Notes: a model not told the origin generated them from the sequence alone. A stretch of 64,000 nucleotides of DNA from Flavobacterium sp. CECT 9288 (GCF_918731615.1 NZ_OU957226.1:3101501-3165500), one strand, 5' to 3'. Shown: positions 15,402 to 25,170, counted from the stretch's first letter. Made by a program: numbers and translations.

Positions 15402-16116
15402 GTAACTCCTCTCCTGAAAATTTACTTTTTTTAGGTTCTTTTGTAACAGGCTTACCTGCAACAACAACCACGATTTCCCCTCTTGGTGCTGTTTTATCAA
15501 AATGCGCTGCAACCTCTTTTACAGTACCTCGCACATTTTCTTCATGTAATTTTGATAATTCTCTGGAAACACAAATTTGACGGTCTTCGCCAAAATAAGT
15601 ACCAAACTCCACTAGAGTTTTTACCAACTTGTGTGGTGAGACATATAAAATCATCGTTCTAGTTTCTTCGGCTAAAGCCAAATAACGGGTTTGACGCCCT
15701 TTTTTATCAGGCATAAAACCTTCAAAAATAAATTTATCATTGGGCAAACCACTGTTTACTAAAGCGGGTACAAACGCCGTAGCTCCAGGTAAACATTCGA
15801 CTTCAACACCGTTTTCTATGCAAGCACGCGTCAAAAGAAAACCAGGATCAGATATGGCTGGCGTTCCCGCATCAGAAATCAAAGCGATGTTTTCACCCGC
15901 TTTTAATCTTGAAATAAGGTTCTCAACGGTTTTGTGTTCGTTGTGCATGTGATGGCTGTACATGTGCGTGCCAATTTCAAAATGCTTCAACAATTTGCCG
16001 CTCGTACGCGTATCTTCGGCAAGAATCAAGTCGACTTCTTTTAATATTCGAATGGCTCGAAAAGTCATGTCTTCGAGATTGCCAATGGGTGTAGGAACGA
16101 TATATAATTTTGACAT
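15394..16116 (-). CDS. rsmI: 16S rRNA (cytidine1402-2'-O)-methyltransferase
   Basis: RsmI uses S-adenosylmethionine to 2'-O-methylate C1402 in the decoding centre of 16S rRNA. The 240-residue protein starts MSKLYIVPTPIGNLEDMTFR and contains LAEDTRTSGKLLKHF, ALISDAGTPAISDPG and FEGFMPDKKGRQ, all hallmark segments. An ATG 21 nt upstream is possible but the conserved start is at MSKLY. It is followed by an overlapping flavin oxidase gene. Confidence 0.96.
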   Translation of the reverse strand: MSKLYIVPTPIGNLEDMTFRAIRILKEVDLILAEDTRTSGKLLKHFEIGTHMYSHHMHNEHKTVENLISRLKAGENIALISDAGTPAISDPGFLLTRACIENGVEVECLPGATAFVPALVNSGLPNDKFIFEGFMPDKKGRQTRYLALAEETRTMILYVSPHKLVKTLVEFGTYFGEDRQICVSRELSKLHEENVRGTVKEVAAHFDKTAPRGEIVVVVAGKPVTKEPKKSKFSGEELHE

Positions 16117-16185
16117 GGTCATAGAGGTTGCATACAAGCAATTGCTTGTAATTGTTCAAATTGATTGCTCAAAAAGGAGCTGGAT

Positions 16186-17235
16186 TTACAAGAATTTCTT
16201 TTCGATGATATCCATAAAACGGTCTTCATAATCTTGTTTCCCTTCCCAATTGTTATAATCCGGTTTCACCATTTCTTGAACGAAATCGCGAGTTTCATAA
16301 AAAGAATTAAAGGAATTTAACTGACTTAAAACTCTGTTGTAATCTTCGCTACTGTTCCCAAAAAGATGTTTGATAAATGCCAAACGATCATTTAAATCGA
16401 TGTTTATTCCTTTGGCCAATTTATCGTTTAATGAAACCGCTTTTGCAACTGGTATTTCATTTGTGCTTTCTGCAACTGGCTCTGGCGTTGTGTCAGATTC
16501 AAGAGCAACTTCCTCTTCTATTTCAAGATGCTCTATTGCTGGAGTAGTTTCAACTGCTTGTTTTTTTACAAAAAGCGTATCATGGTAATCACCTCCTAAT
16601 AAATCCTCAAAAGAAATTTGAACAGGTTCCGGATTTACTTTTTTAGGTGTTTCCTCAACCGTTTCTATCTCATGTGAAAGTTCAAATGCTGGTTTAAATT
16701 CAGCTTCAATGACTGGCTGCTCTACTTCTATTTCTAAATCGGTTGAAGTCTCTAGTTCTGGAATTTCTTCAATAATTTCTTCCTCTAAATCCGTATTCGT
16801 TTCTTCGGGAGCTACTTCTACAACTTGTTCCTCAGCTGCAAGCTCTTGCTCTGGTTCTTCTAATACTGGTGTCGTTTCTTCTAACGGTGTCACTTCTTCT
16901 GGAACCTCTTGATTTACTTTTGGCTCAGGAACTAGATCTTCTGTAGGTTCAACAATACTTGTATTTTCGTTATCAATTGCAACGATTTCATTATCAATAG
17001 GTGTATTTAGTTTTTCAAAAACTTCAACTACTTGGTCTGTCATTGCAGCAAGTCCAATAGTTGGTTTTACATCCCCAAAATGCTCTTCAACAAATCTCAA
17101 AACCGTCAGTTTTTCATACAGCTTTTGAGTCTCAAAATACAATTCATTGATGTCAGATTTATTTTTTAGCTGTAATATTCGGTGTGCAATACTGATTAAA
17201 TCAGCTTCCAATTTCTTTTTCATAACTGTTGACAT
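16186..17235 (-). CDS. Acidic flavobacterial protein with conserved ends
   Basis: A 349-residue protein without signal peptide or membrane segment. Residues 1-70 (MKKKLEADLISIAHRILQLK ... RFVEEHFGDVKP) and the last ~75 (NDRLAFIKHLFGNSSEDYNR ... EDRFMDIIEKKF) look like folded, helical domains. The ~200 residues between are a low-complexity run of Glu, Pro, Val and Thr, very acidic and presumably disordered. Bacteroidota genomes carry similar conserved unknown proteins near tdk/rsmI. Role unknown; a flexible linker between two binding modules is the best description. Confidence 0.8.
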   Translation of the reverse strand: MSTVMKKKLEADLISIAHRILQLKNKSDINELYFETQKLYEKLTVLRFVEEHFGDVKPTIGLAAMTDQVVEVFEKLNTPIDNEIVAIDNENTSIVEPTEDLVPEPKVNQEVPEEVTPLEETTPVLEEPEQELAAEEQVVEVAPEETNTDLEEEIIEEIPELETSTDLEIEVEQPVIEAEFKPAFELSHEIETVEETPKKVNPEPVQISFEDLLGGDYHDTLFVKKQAVETTPAIEHLEIEEEVALESDTTPEPVAESTNEIPVAKAVSLNDKLAKGINIDLNDRLAFIKHLFGNSSEDYNRVLSQLNSFNSFYETRDFVQEMVKPDYNNWEGKQDYEDRFMDIIEKKFL

Positions 17236-17474
17236 TATAGCGTTTTAGGTAATTTTTATTGTTTTGTAATTTGTTTGGGCGCTTTGTTGAATTGTTTCAA
17301 AACCCATTTCTAGAAATCTGATACTTTTATTTTTTTGAAATAAGTGTTCCCGAATCTCGGATTTGATATAAATTGTATACTTTTGAAACGACGTAAAAGT
17401 ATAAAATTTTTAAGTCTAAAATTCTATTACAAAGTAATAAAAACTATTCATTTTTTAAGTCAGAAAAAAACAAA

Positions 17475-18068
17475 ATGTTTCTCGAAAATACAGTAAATCA
17501 CAAAGAACAATTTGGTTGGATCGAAGTCATTTGTGGCTCCATGTTTTCGGGTAAAACCGAAGAGTTAATCCGTCGTTTGAAAAGAGCGCAGTTTGCCAAG
17601 CAAAAAGTAGAAATTTTCAAACCATCAATAGACACGCGCTATGACGAGGAAATGGTAGTTTCACATGATGCCAATGAAATTCGCTCTACACCCGTTCCTG
17701 CAGCAGCAAATATCGCAATTTTGGCACAAGGCTGTGATGTTGTGGGCATTGACGAAGCACAGTTTTTTGATGATGAAATTGTAAAGATTTGTAATGATCT
17801 TGCTAATCAAGGAGTCAGAGTGATTGTTGCAGGATTGGACATGGATTTTAAAGGAAATCCCTTTGGACCTATGCCTGCCTTAATGGCAACTGCTGAGTAT
17901 GTAACGAAAGTGCATGCGGTATGCACCAGAACTGGAAATCTTGCCAACTACAGTTTTCGTAAAACCGATAATGACAAACTGGTTATGCTTGGCGAAACCG
18001 AAGAATACGAACCATTGAGCCGCGCTGCTTATTATCATGCGATGCGGAAAGATCAAGAGAAAAAATAA
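17475..18068 (+). CDS. tdk: Thymidine kinase (type II)
   Basis: Phosphorylates thymidine to dTMP in pyrimidine salvage. The 197-residue protein has Walker [19 protein letters not shown], Walker [12 protein letters not shown] and the lasso region [18 protein letters not shown]. Most type II enzymes carry a four-Cys zinc ribbon near the C-terminus; here only one Cys of the first pair remains ([18 protein letters not shown]) and the second pair is replaced ([11 protein letters not shown]). A -7 box TACTTTTG at 17378 lies about 90 nt before the start. Confidence 0.95.
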   Translation: MFLENTVNHKEQFGWIEVICGSMFSGKTEELIRRLKRAQFAKQKVEIFKPSIDTRYDEEMVVSHDANEIRSTPVPAAANIAILAQGCDVVGIDEAQFFDDEIVKICNDLANQGVRVIVAGLDMDFKGNPFGPMPALMATAEYVTKVHAVCTRTGNLANYSFRKTDNDKLVMLGETEEYEPLSRAAYYHAMRKDQEKK

Positions 18069-18071
18069 AAT

Positions 18072-18112
18072 CCTCTCCCTTCCTGACGTTTCGGGACTCT
18101 CCGAGGGAGAGG
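18072..18112. repeat. Small imperfect palindrome after tdk
   Basis: CCTCTCCCTT and GAGGGAGAGG form an inverted repeat with a short GC-rich centre, locally much richer in GC than its surroundings. It resembles a dispersed intergenic palindrome; no second copy was seen in the window. Confidence 0.45.
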
Positions 18113-18137
18113 GAACTGATACCAGGTTAAAAAAAAC

Positions 18138-18165
18138 AAACCCTTTCAAAATTTTGAAAGGGTTT
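18138..18165. terminator. Bidirectional terminator between tdk and the Uma2-family gene
   Basis: AAACCCTTTCAAAATTTTGAAAGGGTTT is a perfect palindrome (here described by its two arms, AAACCCTTTCAAAA and its complement) placed between convergent genes, with A and T runs outside. Confidence 0.85.
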
Positions 18166-18170
18166 CTGTT

Positions 18171-18758
18171 TTAGTTAAAAATAGATTCTAATTTAAAATC
18201 CAATTCAGGAAATAATTTACTCTTAATCGTATCTTCTTCAATTAACGGATGCATTCCTATAAATTCATTGTCTTTTAATACATAAATAAAAACTGTTTTG
18301 TCCGCTGGGTTTACAATCCAATATTCAAGGACTCCAGCTTCTTCATATAAATCAAATTTATATTTCATCTCTTTGTTAGAATTCCCTGGTGAAAGAATTT
18401 CTATAACCAAATCAGGAGCACCAATAGCACCACGTTCGTCAATTTTAGAATCATCACAAATGACACACAAATCAGGTTGTACAACGGTATAAATTTCTTG
18501 ATCTAATTTTGATTTCTTCTTATCGACCAAGCGAACATCAAACGGAGCAGCGAAAAGATTGCAAGGATGTGGTTTGAAAAAATTATAAAGCATACCTGCT
18601 AATTCCATAGATATTCTTTGATGAGTAGTACTTGGTGCTGGACTCATCTTAAATATCTTTCCTTTTATCAATTCTAGTTTTTCTTGAAACTGCCAAGTTA
18701 AATAATCTGCATAGGAATACGTTTTATTTAAGTCTAACTGGTTTATGTCCGTTATCAT
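18171..18758 (-). CDS. Uma2-family (DUF820) restriction-like nuclease-fold protein
   Basis: A 195-residue protein starting MITDINQLDLNKTYSYADYL. The Uma2/DUF820 fold is shown by MSPAPSTTHQRISMELAG, VVQPDLCVICDDSKID, IGAPDLVIEILSPGNSNKEM and KFDLYEEAGVLEYWIVNP, which hold the PD-(D/E)xK-like Asp...Glu residues. Members are abundant in cyanobacteria and scattered in flavobacteria; no cellular role is established. The upstream in-frame ATG extension is AT-rich and unlikely. It is convergent with tdk and downstream of rpoN. Confidence 0.88.
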   Translation of the reverse strand: MITDINQLDLNKTYSYADYLTWQFQEKLELIKGKIFKMSPAPSTTHQRISMELAGMLYNFFKPHPCNLFAAPFDVRLVDKKKSKLDQEIYTVVQPDLCVICDDSKIDERGAIGAPDLVIEILSPGNSNKEMKYKFDLYEEAGVLEYWIVNPADKTVFIYVLKDNEFIGMHPLIEEDTIKSKLFPELDFKLESIFN

Positions 18759-18848
18759 GATACTTCTTTTTTTCAATGTTACTAAAAATACAAACTCCTT
18801 TATTACATCACGAAAAGTGAAATTTATCAAAGCAACTAAACCAAAATT

Positions 18849-20315
18849 CTACATCTTCTTCCTCATTCTCGCTACAGGAATATCGAGTTGCTCTCTGTAT
18901 TTTGCAATCGTTCTTCTTGCAATTGGATACCCTTTTTCTTTTAGAATTTCGGCCAGTTGATCGTCTGGAAGTGGTTTTTTCTTATCTTCTTCTTCAATGG
19001 TGTTTTGTAAAATTTTCTTAATTTCCAATGTCGAAACGTCTTCACCTTGATCATTTTTCATGGCTTCTGAGAAGAATTCTTTGATCAATTTAGTGCCATA
19101 GGGCGTTTCTACGTATTTACTATTGGCTACACGTGAAATGGTAGAAATATCAAGACCTACCATATCAGCAATATCTTTTAAGATCATCGGTTTCAACTTG
19201 GTCTCATCGCCATCAAGGAAAAATTCTTCTTGGTAATGCATAATCGCATTCATGGTAACAAATAAAGTTTCCTGACGCTGACGGATGGCATCAATAAACC
19301 ATTTAGCCGAATCCAGTTTCTGCTTAATAAACTGCACTGCATCTTTTTGCTGCGCTGATTTATCACGAGAATCTTTATAGGTTTGCATCATTTCCTGATA
19401 ATCCTTGGAAACGTGCAGCGATGGTGCGTTACGACCGTTTAAAGTCAATTCCAATTCGCCATCTATAATTCTAATAGCAAAATCAGGAACTACATTTTCG
19501 GTTACTTTATTGTTTCCGGTAAATGAACTGCCTGGTTTTGGATTTAGTTTCTCAATTTCATGAATGGCTTTTTTCAACTGTTCATTCGATACGCCGTACT
19601 TTTGAAGCAGTTTATCGTAATGTTTTTTAGTAAAAGCATCAAATTGATTTTCGATAATGTCGATAGCCAAATCAACCGATTCCGTTGGTGTTTTGTGCTT
19701 GAGTTGTAGCAGTAAACATTCTTGCAAATCTTGTGCACCCACACCTGCTGGTTCCAATTCGTGAATTACATGAAGCATTTTTTGCACCATTTTTTCATCA
19801 GTGTAAATGCCTTGGGTGAATGCCATATCATCAACCATGTCTGGAATGCTACGACGGATGTAACCCATATCATCAATACTACCTACTAGAAATTCAGCAA
19901 TTTCGCGCTCTTCATCATTCAAGATAAAGGTGTTCAACTGATTGATTAAATCTTGATGAAAACTTACTGGCGCTGCAAAAGGTGTTTCTCGCTCGTCATC
20001 ATCATCGCTATAATTATTTGCCTGAGTTTTATAATCAGGTGTTTCGTCGTTGCTTAAATACTCATCTATATTGATATCCTCAGCGTCAATTCGTTCTGAT
20101 TCGGCATCATCATAATCATCGTAATCTTCGTTTTCAAACTCGTCCTTCTCGTAATCATCTTCTTCCTTTCCGGATTCCAGTGCCGGATTCTCGTTCATTT
20201 CTTCCAGTAAACGTTGTTCAAAAGCTTGCGTAGGCAATTGTATTAACTTCATCAGCTGGATTTGCTGTGGAGATAATTTTTGTGATAATTTTAAATTTAA
20301 GAATTGCTTTAGCAT
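18849..20315 (-). CDS. rpoN: RNA polymerase sigma-54 factor
   Basis: A 488-residue sigma-54. The N-terminal activator-interacting region is QKLSPQQIQLMKLIQLPTQA, then a long acidic linker (about 55-110), the core-binding segment LNPKPGSSF and the C-terminal RpoN box IARRTIAKYREQLDIP that reads the -24 promoter element. The NtrC-type regulator at 40229 would act on it. It lies 83 nt after asnS on the same strand. Confidence 0.96.
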   Translation of the reverse strand: MLKQFLNLKLSQKLSPQQIQLMKLIQLPTQAFEQRLLEEMNENPALESGKEEDDYEKDEFENEDYDDYDDAESERIDAEDINIDEYLSNDETPDYKTQANNYSDDDDERETPFAAPVSFHQDLINQLNTFILNDEEREIAEFLVGSIDDMGYIRRSIPDMVDDMAFTQGIYTDEKMVQKMLHVIHELEPAGVGAQDLQECLLLQLKHKTPTESVDLAIDIIENQFDAFTKKHYDKLLQKYGVSNEQLKKAIHEIEKLNPKPGSSFTGNNKVTENVVPDFAIRIIDGELELTLNGRNAPSLHVSKDYQEMMQTYKDSRDKSAQQKDAVQFIKQKLDSAKWFIDAIRQRQETLFVTMNAIMHYQEEFFLDGDETKLKPMILKDIADMVGLDISTISRVANSKYVETPYGTKLIKEFFSEAMKNDQGEDVSTLEIKKILQNTIEEEDKKKPLPDDQLAEILKEKGYPIARRTIAKYREQLDIPVARMRKKM

Positions 20316-20398
20316 TTTATATTTTATTGTTTTTGTTTCAGGTTTAAAGTTTCAGGTTGTTGCACTTGAAACTTCAAACCTTGAACTTGAAACTTTTT

Positions 20399-21832
20399 TT
20401 AGAATTCAGCATTCATTGGTGTTCTTGGGAAAGGAATTACATCACGAATGTTGGTCATTCCGGTTACAAACAAGACCAATCTTTCAAACCCAAGTCCAAA
20501 ACCAGAGTGAACTGCCGAGCCGAATCTACGAGTGTCTAAGTACCACCATAATTCTTCTTCGTCAATTCCTAAGGCTTTCATTTTTTCGACTAAAACATCA
20601 AAACGTTCTTCTCTTTGTGATCCACCTACGATTTCTCCAATTCCAGGGAACAAGATATCCATAGCGCGAACTGTTTTTCCATCTTCGTTCAAACGCATGT
20701 AAAATGCTTTGATATTGGCTGGATAATCAAACAATATTACCGGACATTTAAAGTGTTTTTCAACCAAGTAACGCTCATGCTCACTTTGTAAATCAGCACC
20801 CCATTCGTTGATGATATAGTTGAATTTTTTCTTTTTGTTTGGTGTAGAATCTCTTAAAATATCAATAGCTTCTGTGTACGAAACGCGCTTGAAATTGTTC
20901 TCTAAAACAAAGTTCAATTTTTCTAGCAAAGCCATTTCACTGCGCTCAGCTTGTGGTTTTGATTTTTCTTCTTCTAACAAACGACCTTCTAAGAATTTCA
21001 AATCCTCCGGACATTTGTCCATTGTGTATTTTATCACGTACTGAATGAAATCTTCAGCCAAGTCCATGTTGTCATTCAAATCATTGAACGCCACCTCTGG
21101 CTCAATCATCCAAAATTCCGCAAGGTGACGCGAAGTATTTGAGTTTTCAGCTCTAAATGTTGGTCCAAAAGTATAAATCTGACCCAAAGCCATCGCAAAA
21201 GTTTCTCCTTCTAATTGTCCCGAAACCGTAAGATTGGTCTCTTTTCCAAAAAAATCTTCTTTGTAATTCACTTTTCCATCCTCAGTTCTTGGCGTTCCGT
21301 CAAATGGCAAAGCAGTTACTTTAAACATCTCACCAGCACCTTCAGCATCAGATCCTGTGATGATAGGCGTATTCACATATACAAAACCTTTCTCTTGAAA
21401 ATAGCTGTGAACGGCATAAGACAGTACCGAACGAACTCTCATAATAGCACCAAAAGCATTCGTACGCACACGCAAATGCGCATTTTCACGCAAGAATTCT
21501 AGTGAGTGCTTTTTAGGCTGCATTGGAAATTTCTCCGGATCAGAGTCTCCTAAAATTTCCAATTTTGTAACCTGAATTTCAAATTTTTGACCTGCTCCTT
21601 TACTTTCTACCAAAGTTCCCGTTACAGATACTGCAGCTCCGGTTGTAACACGTTTTAAAGTTTCGTCTGGCGTATTTTCAAAATCCACCACACATTGAAT
21701 ATTATTGATTGTTGAACCATCATTCAACGCGATAAATTGATTGTTTCTAAAAGTTCTCACCCATCCTTTTGCATTTACTTCATGAAGTGTCGTTGTACTG
21801 TTTAGTAAGTCTTTAACTTTTGTATGTCTCAT
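20399..21832 (-). CDS. asnS: Asparaginyl-tRNA synthetase
   Basis: A 477-residue class IIb synthetase that charges tRNA-Asn. The N-terminal OB fold ([20 protein letters not shown]) precedes catalytic motif 2 ([20 protein letters not shown]) and motif 3 ([16 protein letters not shown]). The start is [12 protein letters not shown]; a more upstream ATG overlaps the -7 box region. A TATATTTG -7 box lies at 21878-21885 (minus). It is followed by rpoN. Confidence 0.96.
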   Translation of the reverse strand: MRHTKVKDLLNSTTTLHEVNAKGWVRTFRNNQFIALNDGSTINNIQCVVDFENTPDETLKRVTTGAAVSVTGTLVESKGAGQKFEIQVTKLEILGDSDPEKFPMQPKKHSLEFLRENAHLRVRTNAFGAIMRVRSVLSYAVHSYFQEKGFVYVNTPIITGSDAEGAGEMFKVTALPFDGTPRTEDGKVNYKEDFFGKETNLTVSGQLEGETFAMALGQIYTFGPTFRAENSNTSRHLAEFWMIEPEVAFNDLNDNMDLAEDFIQYVIKYTMDKCPEDLKFLEGRLLEEEKSKPQAERSEMALLEKLNFVLENNFKRVSYTEAIDILRDSTPNKKKKFNYIINEWGADLQSEHERYLVEKHFKCPVILFDYPANIKAFYMRLNEDGKTVRAMDILFPGIGEIVGGSQREERFDVLVEKMKALGIDEEELWWYLDTRRFGSAVHSGFGLGFERLVLFVTGMTNIRDVIPFPRTPMNAEF

Positions 21833-21927
21833 TTTATGTGAATTGTTGATTTTAAAAATTGTCTCGTGACTGAACTGCAAATATAAATGATTTGTTTGAA
21901 AAGTCCTTGTAACAATTTGGGTAATCA

Positions 21928-22016
21928 GGAGCTATTTCCCGCTATTCATTACAATCTTATTGTTTTTCGCAAGCAAAAACAATAAGGATTTCCATTTCTA
22001 TCGGGGCTAGGGAGCT
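21928..22016. repeat. Palindromic element with conserved arms and variable core, copy 1
   Basis: The left arm GGAGCTATTTCCCGCTATTC continues ATTACAATCTT. The core is its own hairpin (ATTGTTTTTCGC / CAAAAACAAT). The right arm is AAGGATTTCCATTTCTATCG then GGGCTA. A second element at 35604-35707 has the same two arms but an unrelated self-complementary core. Both lie between divergently transcribed genes. Confidence 0.75.
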
Positions 22017-22079
22017 AGTTTCAGGAGATATTTTAGATTAATAATTCGAAGTATCTTCTTTTTGAAGCTGTTTAAAAAC

Positions 22080-22110
22080 TTGGCTATCCGCACAACACTT
22101 TGTACTTTTG
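22080..22110 (+). promoter_or_regulatory. Promoter of the SpoU methyltransferase gene (possibly leaderless)
   Basis: TTG at 22080-22082, a 20-nt spacer and TACTTTTG at 22103-22110. The ATG at 22115 is 5 nt after the -7 box, where transcription should begin, so the mRNA may have almost no leader. Confidence 0.6.
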
Positions 22111-22114
22111 CAGC

Positions 22115-22573
22115 ATGAACGACAATTTTGTAACAGAGTATTTCGGCATTGGCATCCAAAACGGTAAAACACCCGAAAATCTTGGTGTATTGTGGCGCAC
22201 CGCACAAAACTTGGGTGCAAGTTATATTTTCACCATAGGAAATCGATATGCCAAGCAGGCTTGTGATACGCACAATGCCGTAAAATCTTTACCGTATTTT
22301 CATTATGAAAATTTTGAGGATTTCTACAACAACTTACCCAAAGGCGCTCGCTTAGTAGGCGTGGAACTTGATGAACGCGCTACCGATTTAGAAACATTTG
22401 AACACCCTAGACGCTGTGTTTATTTATTAGGAGCTGAGGATAACGGACTCTCTAAGGCTGCTATCGCCAAATGCCATCATTTAGTTAAATTCAAATCAGA
22501 GAAAAGCTTAAACGTATCTGTTGCAGGCAGTATTGTACTGTACGATCGTGGCCTTGCAAAACCAAGATCGTAA
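22115..22573 (+). CDS. RNA 2'-O-methyltransferase, SpoU/TrmH family
   Basis: A 152-residue SPOUT methyltransferase (short, without an N-terminal RNA-binding domain, like TrmL or small TrmH proteins). Motif 1 is TPENLGVLWRTAQNLGAS, motif 2 CVYLLGAEDNGLSKAAIAKC and motif 3 SEKSLNVSVAGSIVLYDR, forming the knotted SAM site. The target nucleotide is not deducible. The start at MNDNFV is chosen over an ATG 15 nt upstream because the latter lies within the -7 promoter region. Confidence 0.88.
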   Translation: MNDNFVTEYFGIGIQNGKTPENLGVLWRTAQNLGASYIFTIGNRYAKQACDTHNAVKSLPYFHYENFEDFYNNLPKGARLVGVELDERATDLETFEHPRRCVYLLGAEDNGLSKAAIAKCHHLVKFKSEKSLNVSVAGSIVLYDRGLAKPRS

Positions 22574-22605
22574 AGCATCAAGTAAAATTCAAATACTGAT
22601 TTAAT

Positions 22606-25023
22606 TTATTTTTTTTGTTCTAATTCGTCAATTTCAGCATCACTAGGTTCAATGATGTCAATTTTAGGTTCAATAAAATCTTGTTCATTTGCCAATGTTT
22701 TATTTAAGGTGAGCACCAATGCAGGTAGTAACATTAAATTAGATAGCATCCCGAACAATAATGTCAAGGAAATTAATCCGCCTAGTGCAATAGTACCTCC
22801 AAAACTAGACAACATAAATACCGAAAAACCAAAGAACAATACAATAGAAGTATAGAACATACTCAGGCCCGCATCCGTAAAAGTGGCATAAACGGATTTA
22901 CGAATCTTCCAGTTATTTTTCTTTAATTCCTCTCGATATTGCGATAAGAATCGGACGGTATCATCCACCGAAAGTCCAAATGCAATTCCAAAAACCAATA
23001 TCGTTGACGGTTTTAATGGTATATCCAGAAAACCCATCAATCCAGCGGTAAGCATCAACGGAAGTAAATTTGGAATAATAGAAACCAAAACCATCTTGAA
23101 CGAACGGAACATAAATGCAATTAAAAGTGCCGTTAACAAAAAAGCAAATGCCAGCGACGAAAGTAAATTATCTAGCAGGTAACCAGTCCCTTTTTGGAAA
23201 ACCAAAGCTTTTCCTGTAATGGTTACTTTATATTGATTGGCTGGGAAAATCTTGTCCGCTTTCTTCCGAATTTCCGCTTCTATTTTAGCAATCTTATCGC
23301 CACTTTCATCGCGCATGAAAGTAGTAATTCGGGCATATTGACCGGTTGCATCCACATAGCTTTTCATCACATTATCTTTCGAATTTTTAGTCGAATTTTT
23401 AGCATAAGATAAAATAAAAGATTGTTCCTGTGAGCTAGGCAATTCATAATAATCGGGATTTCCGTTGTAATACGCTTGCTTAGAATACTTAACCAGATTG
23501 ACAATCGAAATAGGCTTAGACAATTCTGGAATCTCATCAATGGCTTCCTCAAGTTCCTCCATTCGCTTCAGGGTAGACAATTTCATCACTCCTTTTTTGC
23601 GCTTGGTATCAATCATAATTTCAAGCGGCATCACTCCGTCAAACTCTTTTTCGAAGAAAACAATATCCTCAAAAAAGGCTTCTTTTTTAGGCATGTCCTC
23701 AATTAAACTTCCCGAAATTCGCATTTCATATATCCCTATAATGCTCACTACTAATAACGATACAGCTACTACATAGATTGAAAATCGATTGTATTTTACA
23801 TTTCTTAAAATCCAATCCATGAAAACTTTAACATAGTTGCGATCCAAGTGCTCAATGTGACGCTCCTTAGGTGCTGGAATAAAACTATGAAAAATAGGGA
23901 TTACAATGATGCACAAAAAGAAAAGCGCCATAATATTGATAGATGTTACCACTCCAAACTCTAACAACAATTGATTGTTTGAAGCAATAAAGGTAGCAAA
24001 GCCTATGGCTGTGGTAAGATTAGTCATTAAAGTTGCCATTCCTACCTTTGTAGTAACACGTTGTAACGCTTTAGCCTTATTATGGTGAATTTTATATTCT
24101 TGATGGTACTTATTGGTCAAGAAAATGCAATTCGGGATTCCAATTACGATGATTAAAGAGGGAACTAAAGCCGTTAAAACCGTAATTTCATAATTCAACA
24201 ATCCTAAAAACCCAAAAGACCACATCACACCAATAATTACAATAATCATAGATATTAAGGTGGCTCTAAAACTTCTAAAAAAGAAAAAGAAAAGCAATGA
24301 AGTTACCAGTAAAGAAGTACCTATAAAAATGCTAATTTCATCAGTAATGGTCTTTGCATTCAAGGTCCTGATGTATGGCATTCCCGAAACTCGTAAATCA
24401 ATTCCGGTTTCTTTCTCAAAAACTTCGACTGCAGGGACTAGTTTCTCTAAGATAAAATCTTTTCTAGCAGCTGTGTTTACAATTTTCTTGTCCATGTACA
24501 CCGCAGAACGAATACTTCCTGATCTTTTATTAAATAGCAAACCCTCATAGAAAGGCATATCATTGATAAGTTCCTTCTTTATGGTTTGCAAATAGGCAGG
24601 ATCTAAAGTTTTATTTTGATCAATAAAAGGAACCAGTTCAAAGGTTTCTAGGGAGTCATTTTTTTGAAGCTTTTTTAAATCATTAAGAGATACCACAAGA
24701 TCTACAGCGGCATCATTTTTTAAAGAATTCATCATTCTAGACCAAGACGCGAATGCCTTTGGGGTGAATATAGCATCATCTTTAACACCAATGATGACAA
24801 GATTTCCTTCTTCTCCAAATTTATTTAAAAAAGCATCATATTCTATATTGACAATATTGTCATTAGGCAATAAATTTGCCTCGGTAAAAGTAAAATGAAT
24901 ATTTTTCCATTGTAAAGCTAAAAGTGCTGTTATTGCCACAATAATAGACAGCATTAAAATTCTATTCCTAAGGACAATACGAGCAATTAACTCCCAAAAT
25001 CCCAAACTAAACCACTTGATCAT
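22606..25023 (-). CDS. MMPL/RND-superfamily exporter
   Basis: An 805-residue inner-membrane protein with the RND layout: one N-terminal helix, a large periplasmic loop (about 50-220), a sterol-sensing-like bundle of five helices (about 225-390), a second large loop and a second bundle (about 625-780). FGIAFGLSVDDTVRFLSQYR in the last bundle contains the acidic pair used for proton relay. Family members export lipids or hydrophobic compounds; the substrate is unknown. A -7 box TACCTTTG lies at 25043-25050 on the minus strand. Confidence 0.88.
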   Translation of the reverse strand: MIKWFSLGFWELIARIVLRNRILMLSIIVAITALLALQWKNIHFTFTEANLLPNDNIVNIEYDAFLNKFGEEGNLVIIGVKDDAIFTPKAFASWSRMMNSLKNDAAVDLVVSLNDLKKLQKNDSLETFELVPFIDQNKTLDPAYLQTIKKELINDMPFYEGLLFNKRSGSIRSAVYMDKKIVNTAARKDFILEKLVPAVEVFEKETGIDLRVSGMPYIRTLNAKTITDEISIFIGTSLLVTSLLFFFFFRSFRATLISMIIVIIGVMWSFGFLGLLNYEITVLTALVPSLIIVIGIPNCIFLTNKYHQEYKIHHNKAKALQRVTTKVGMATLMTNLTTAIGFATFIASNNQLLLEFGVVTSINIMALFFLCIIVIPIFHSFIPAPKERHIEHLDRNYVKVFMDWILRNVKYNRFSIYVVAVSLLVVSIIGIYEMRISGSLIEDMPKKEAFFEDIVFFEKEFDGVMPLEIMIDTKRKKGVMKLSTLKRMEELEEAIDEIPELSKPISIVNLVKYSKQAYYNGNPDYYELPSSQEQSFILSYAKNSTKNSKDNVMKSYVDATGQYARITTFMRDESGDKIAKIEAEIRKKADKIFPANQYKVTITGKALVFQKGTGYLLDNLLSSLAFAFLLTALLIAFMFRSFKMVLVSIIPNLLPLMLTAGLMGFLDIPLKPSTILVFGIAFGLSVDDTVRFLSQYREELKKNNWKIRKSVYATFTDAGLSMFYTSIVLFFGFSVFMLSSFGGTIALGGLISLTLLFGMLSNLMLLPALVLTLNKTLANEQDFIEPKIDIIEPSDAEIDELEQKK

Positions 25024-25162
25024 ATTTCCTATTTATTGGGCGCAAAGGTAATTAAATCGACTACAAATCGTGAGTTATAATCAAAAGTTTTTCTTGTGTT
25101 TACTGGATTTTAAGGGTTGTTTTTTATATTTACAATTAATTAATTTTAAACTGTAAAATTTA

Positions 25163-25170
25163 TACATTTG
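25163..25170 (+). promoter_or_regulatory. -7 box upstream of the antiporter operon
   Basis: TACATTTG fits TAnnTTTG exactly, 50 nt before the antiporter ATG; no TTG at the ideal -33 distance. Confidence 0.4.

Noticed and set aside
16709..16912. Plus-strand Ser-rich frame opposite the acidic protein
   Set aside because: It is the mirror of the Glu/Pro/Val low-complexity codons on the minus strand.
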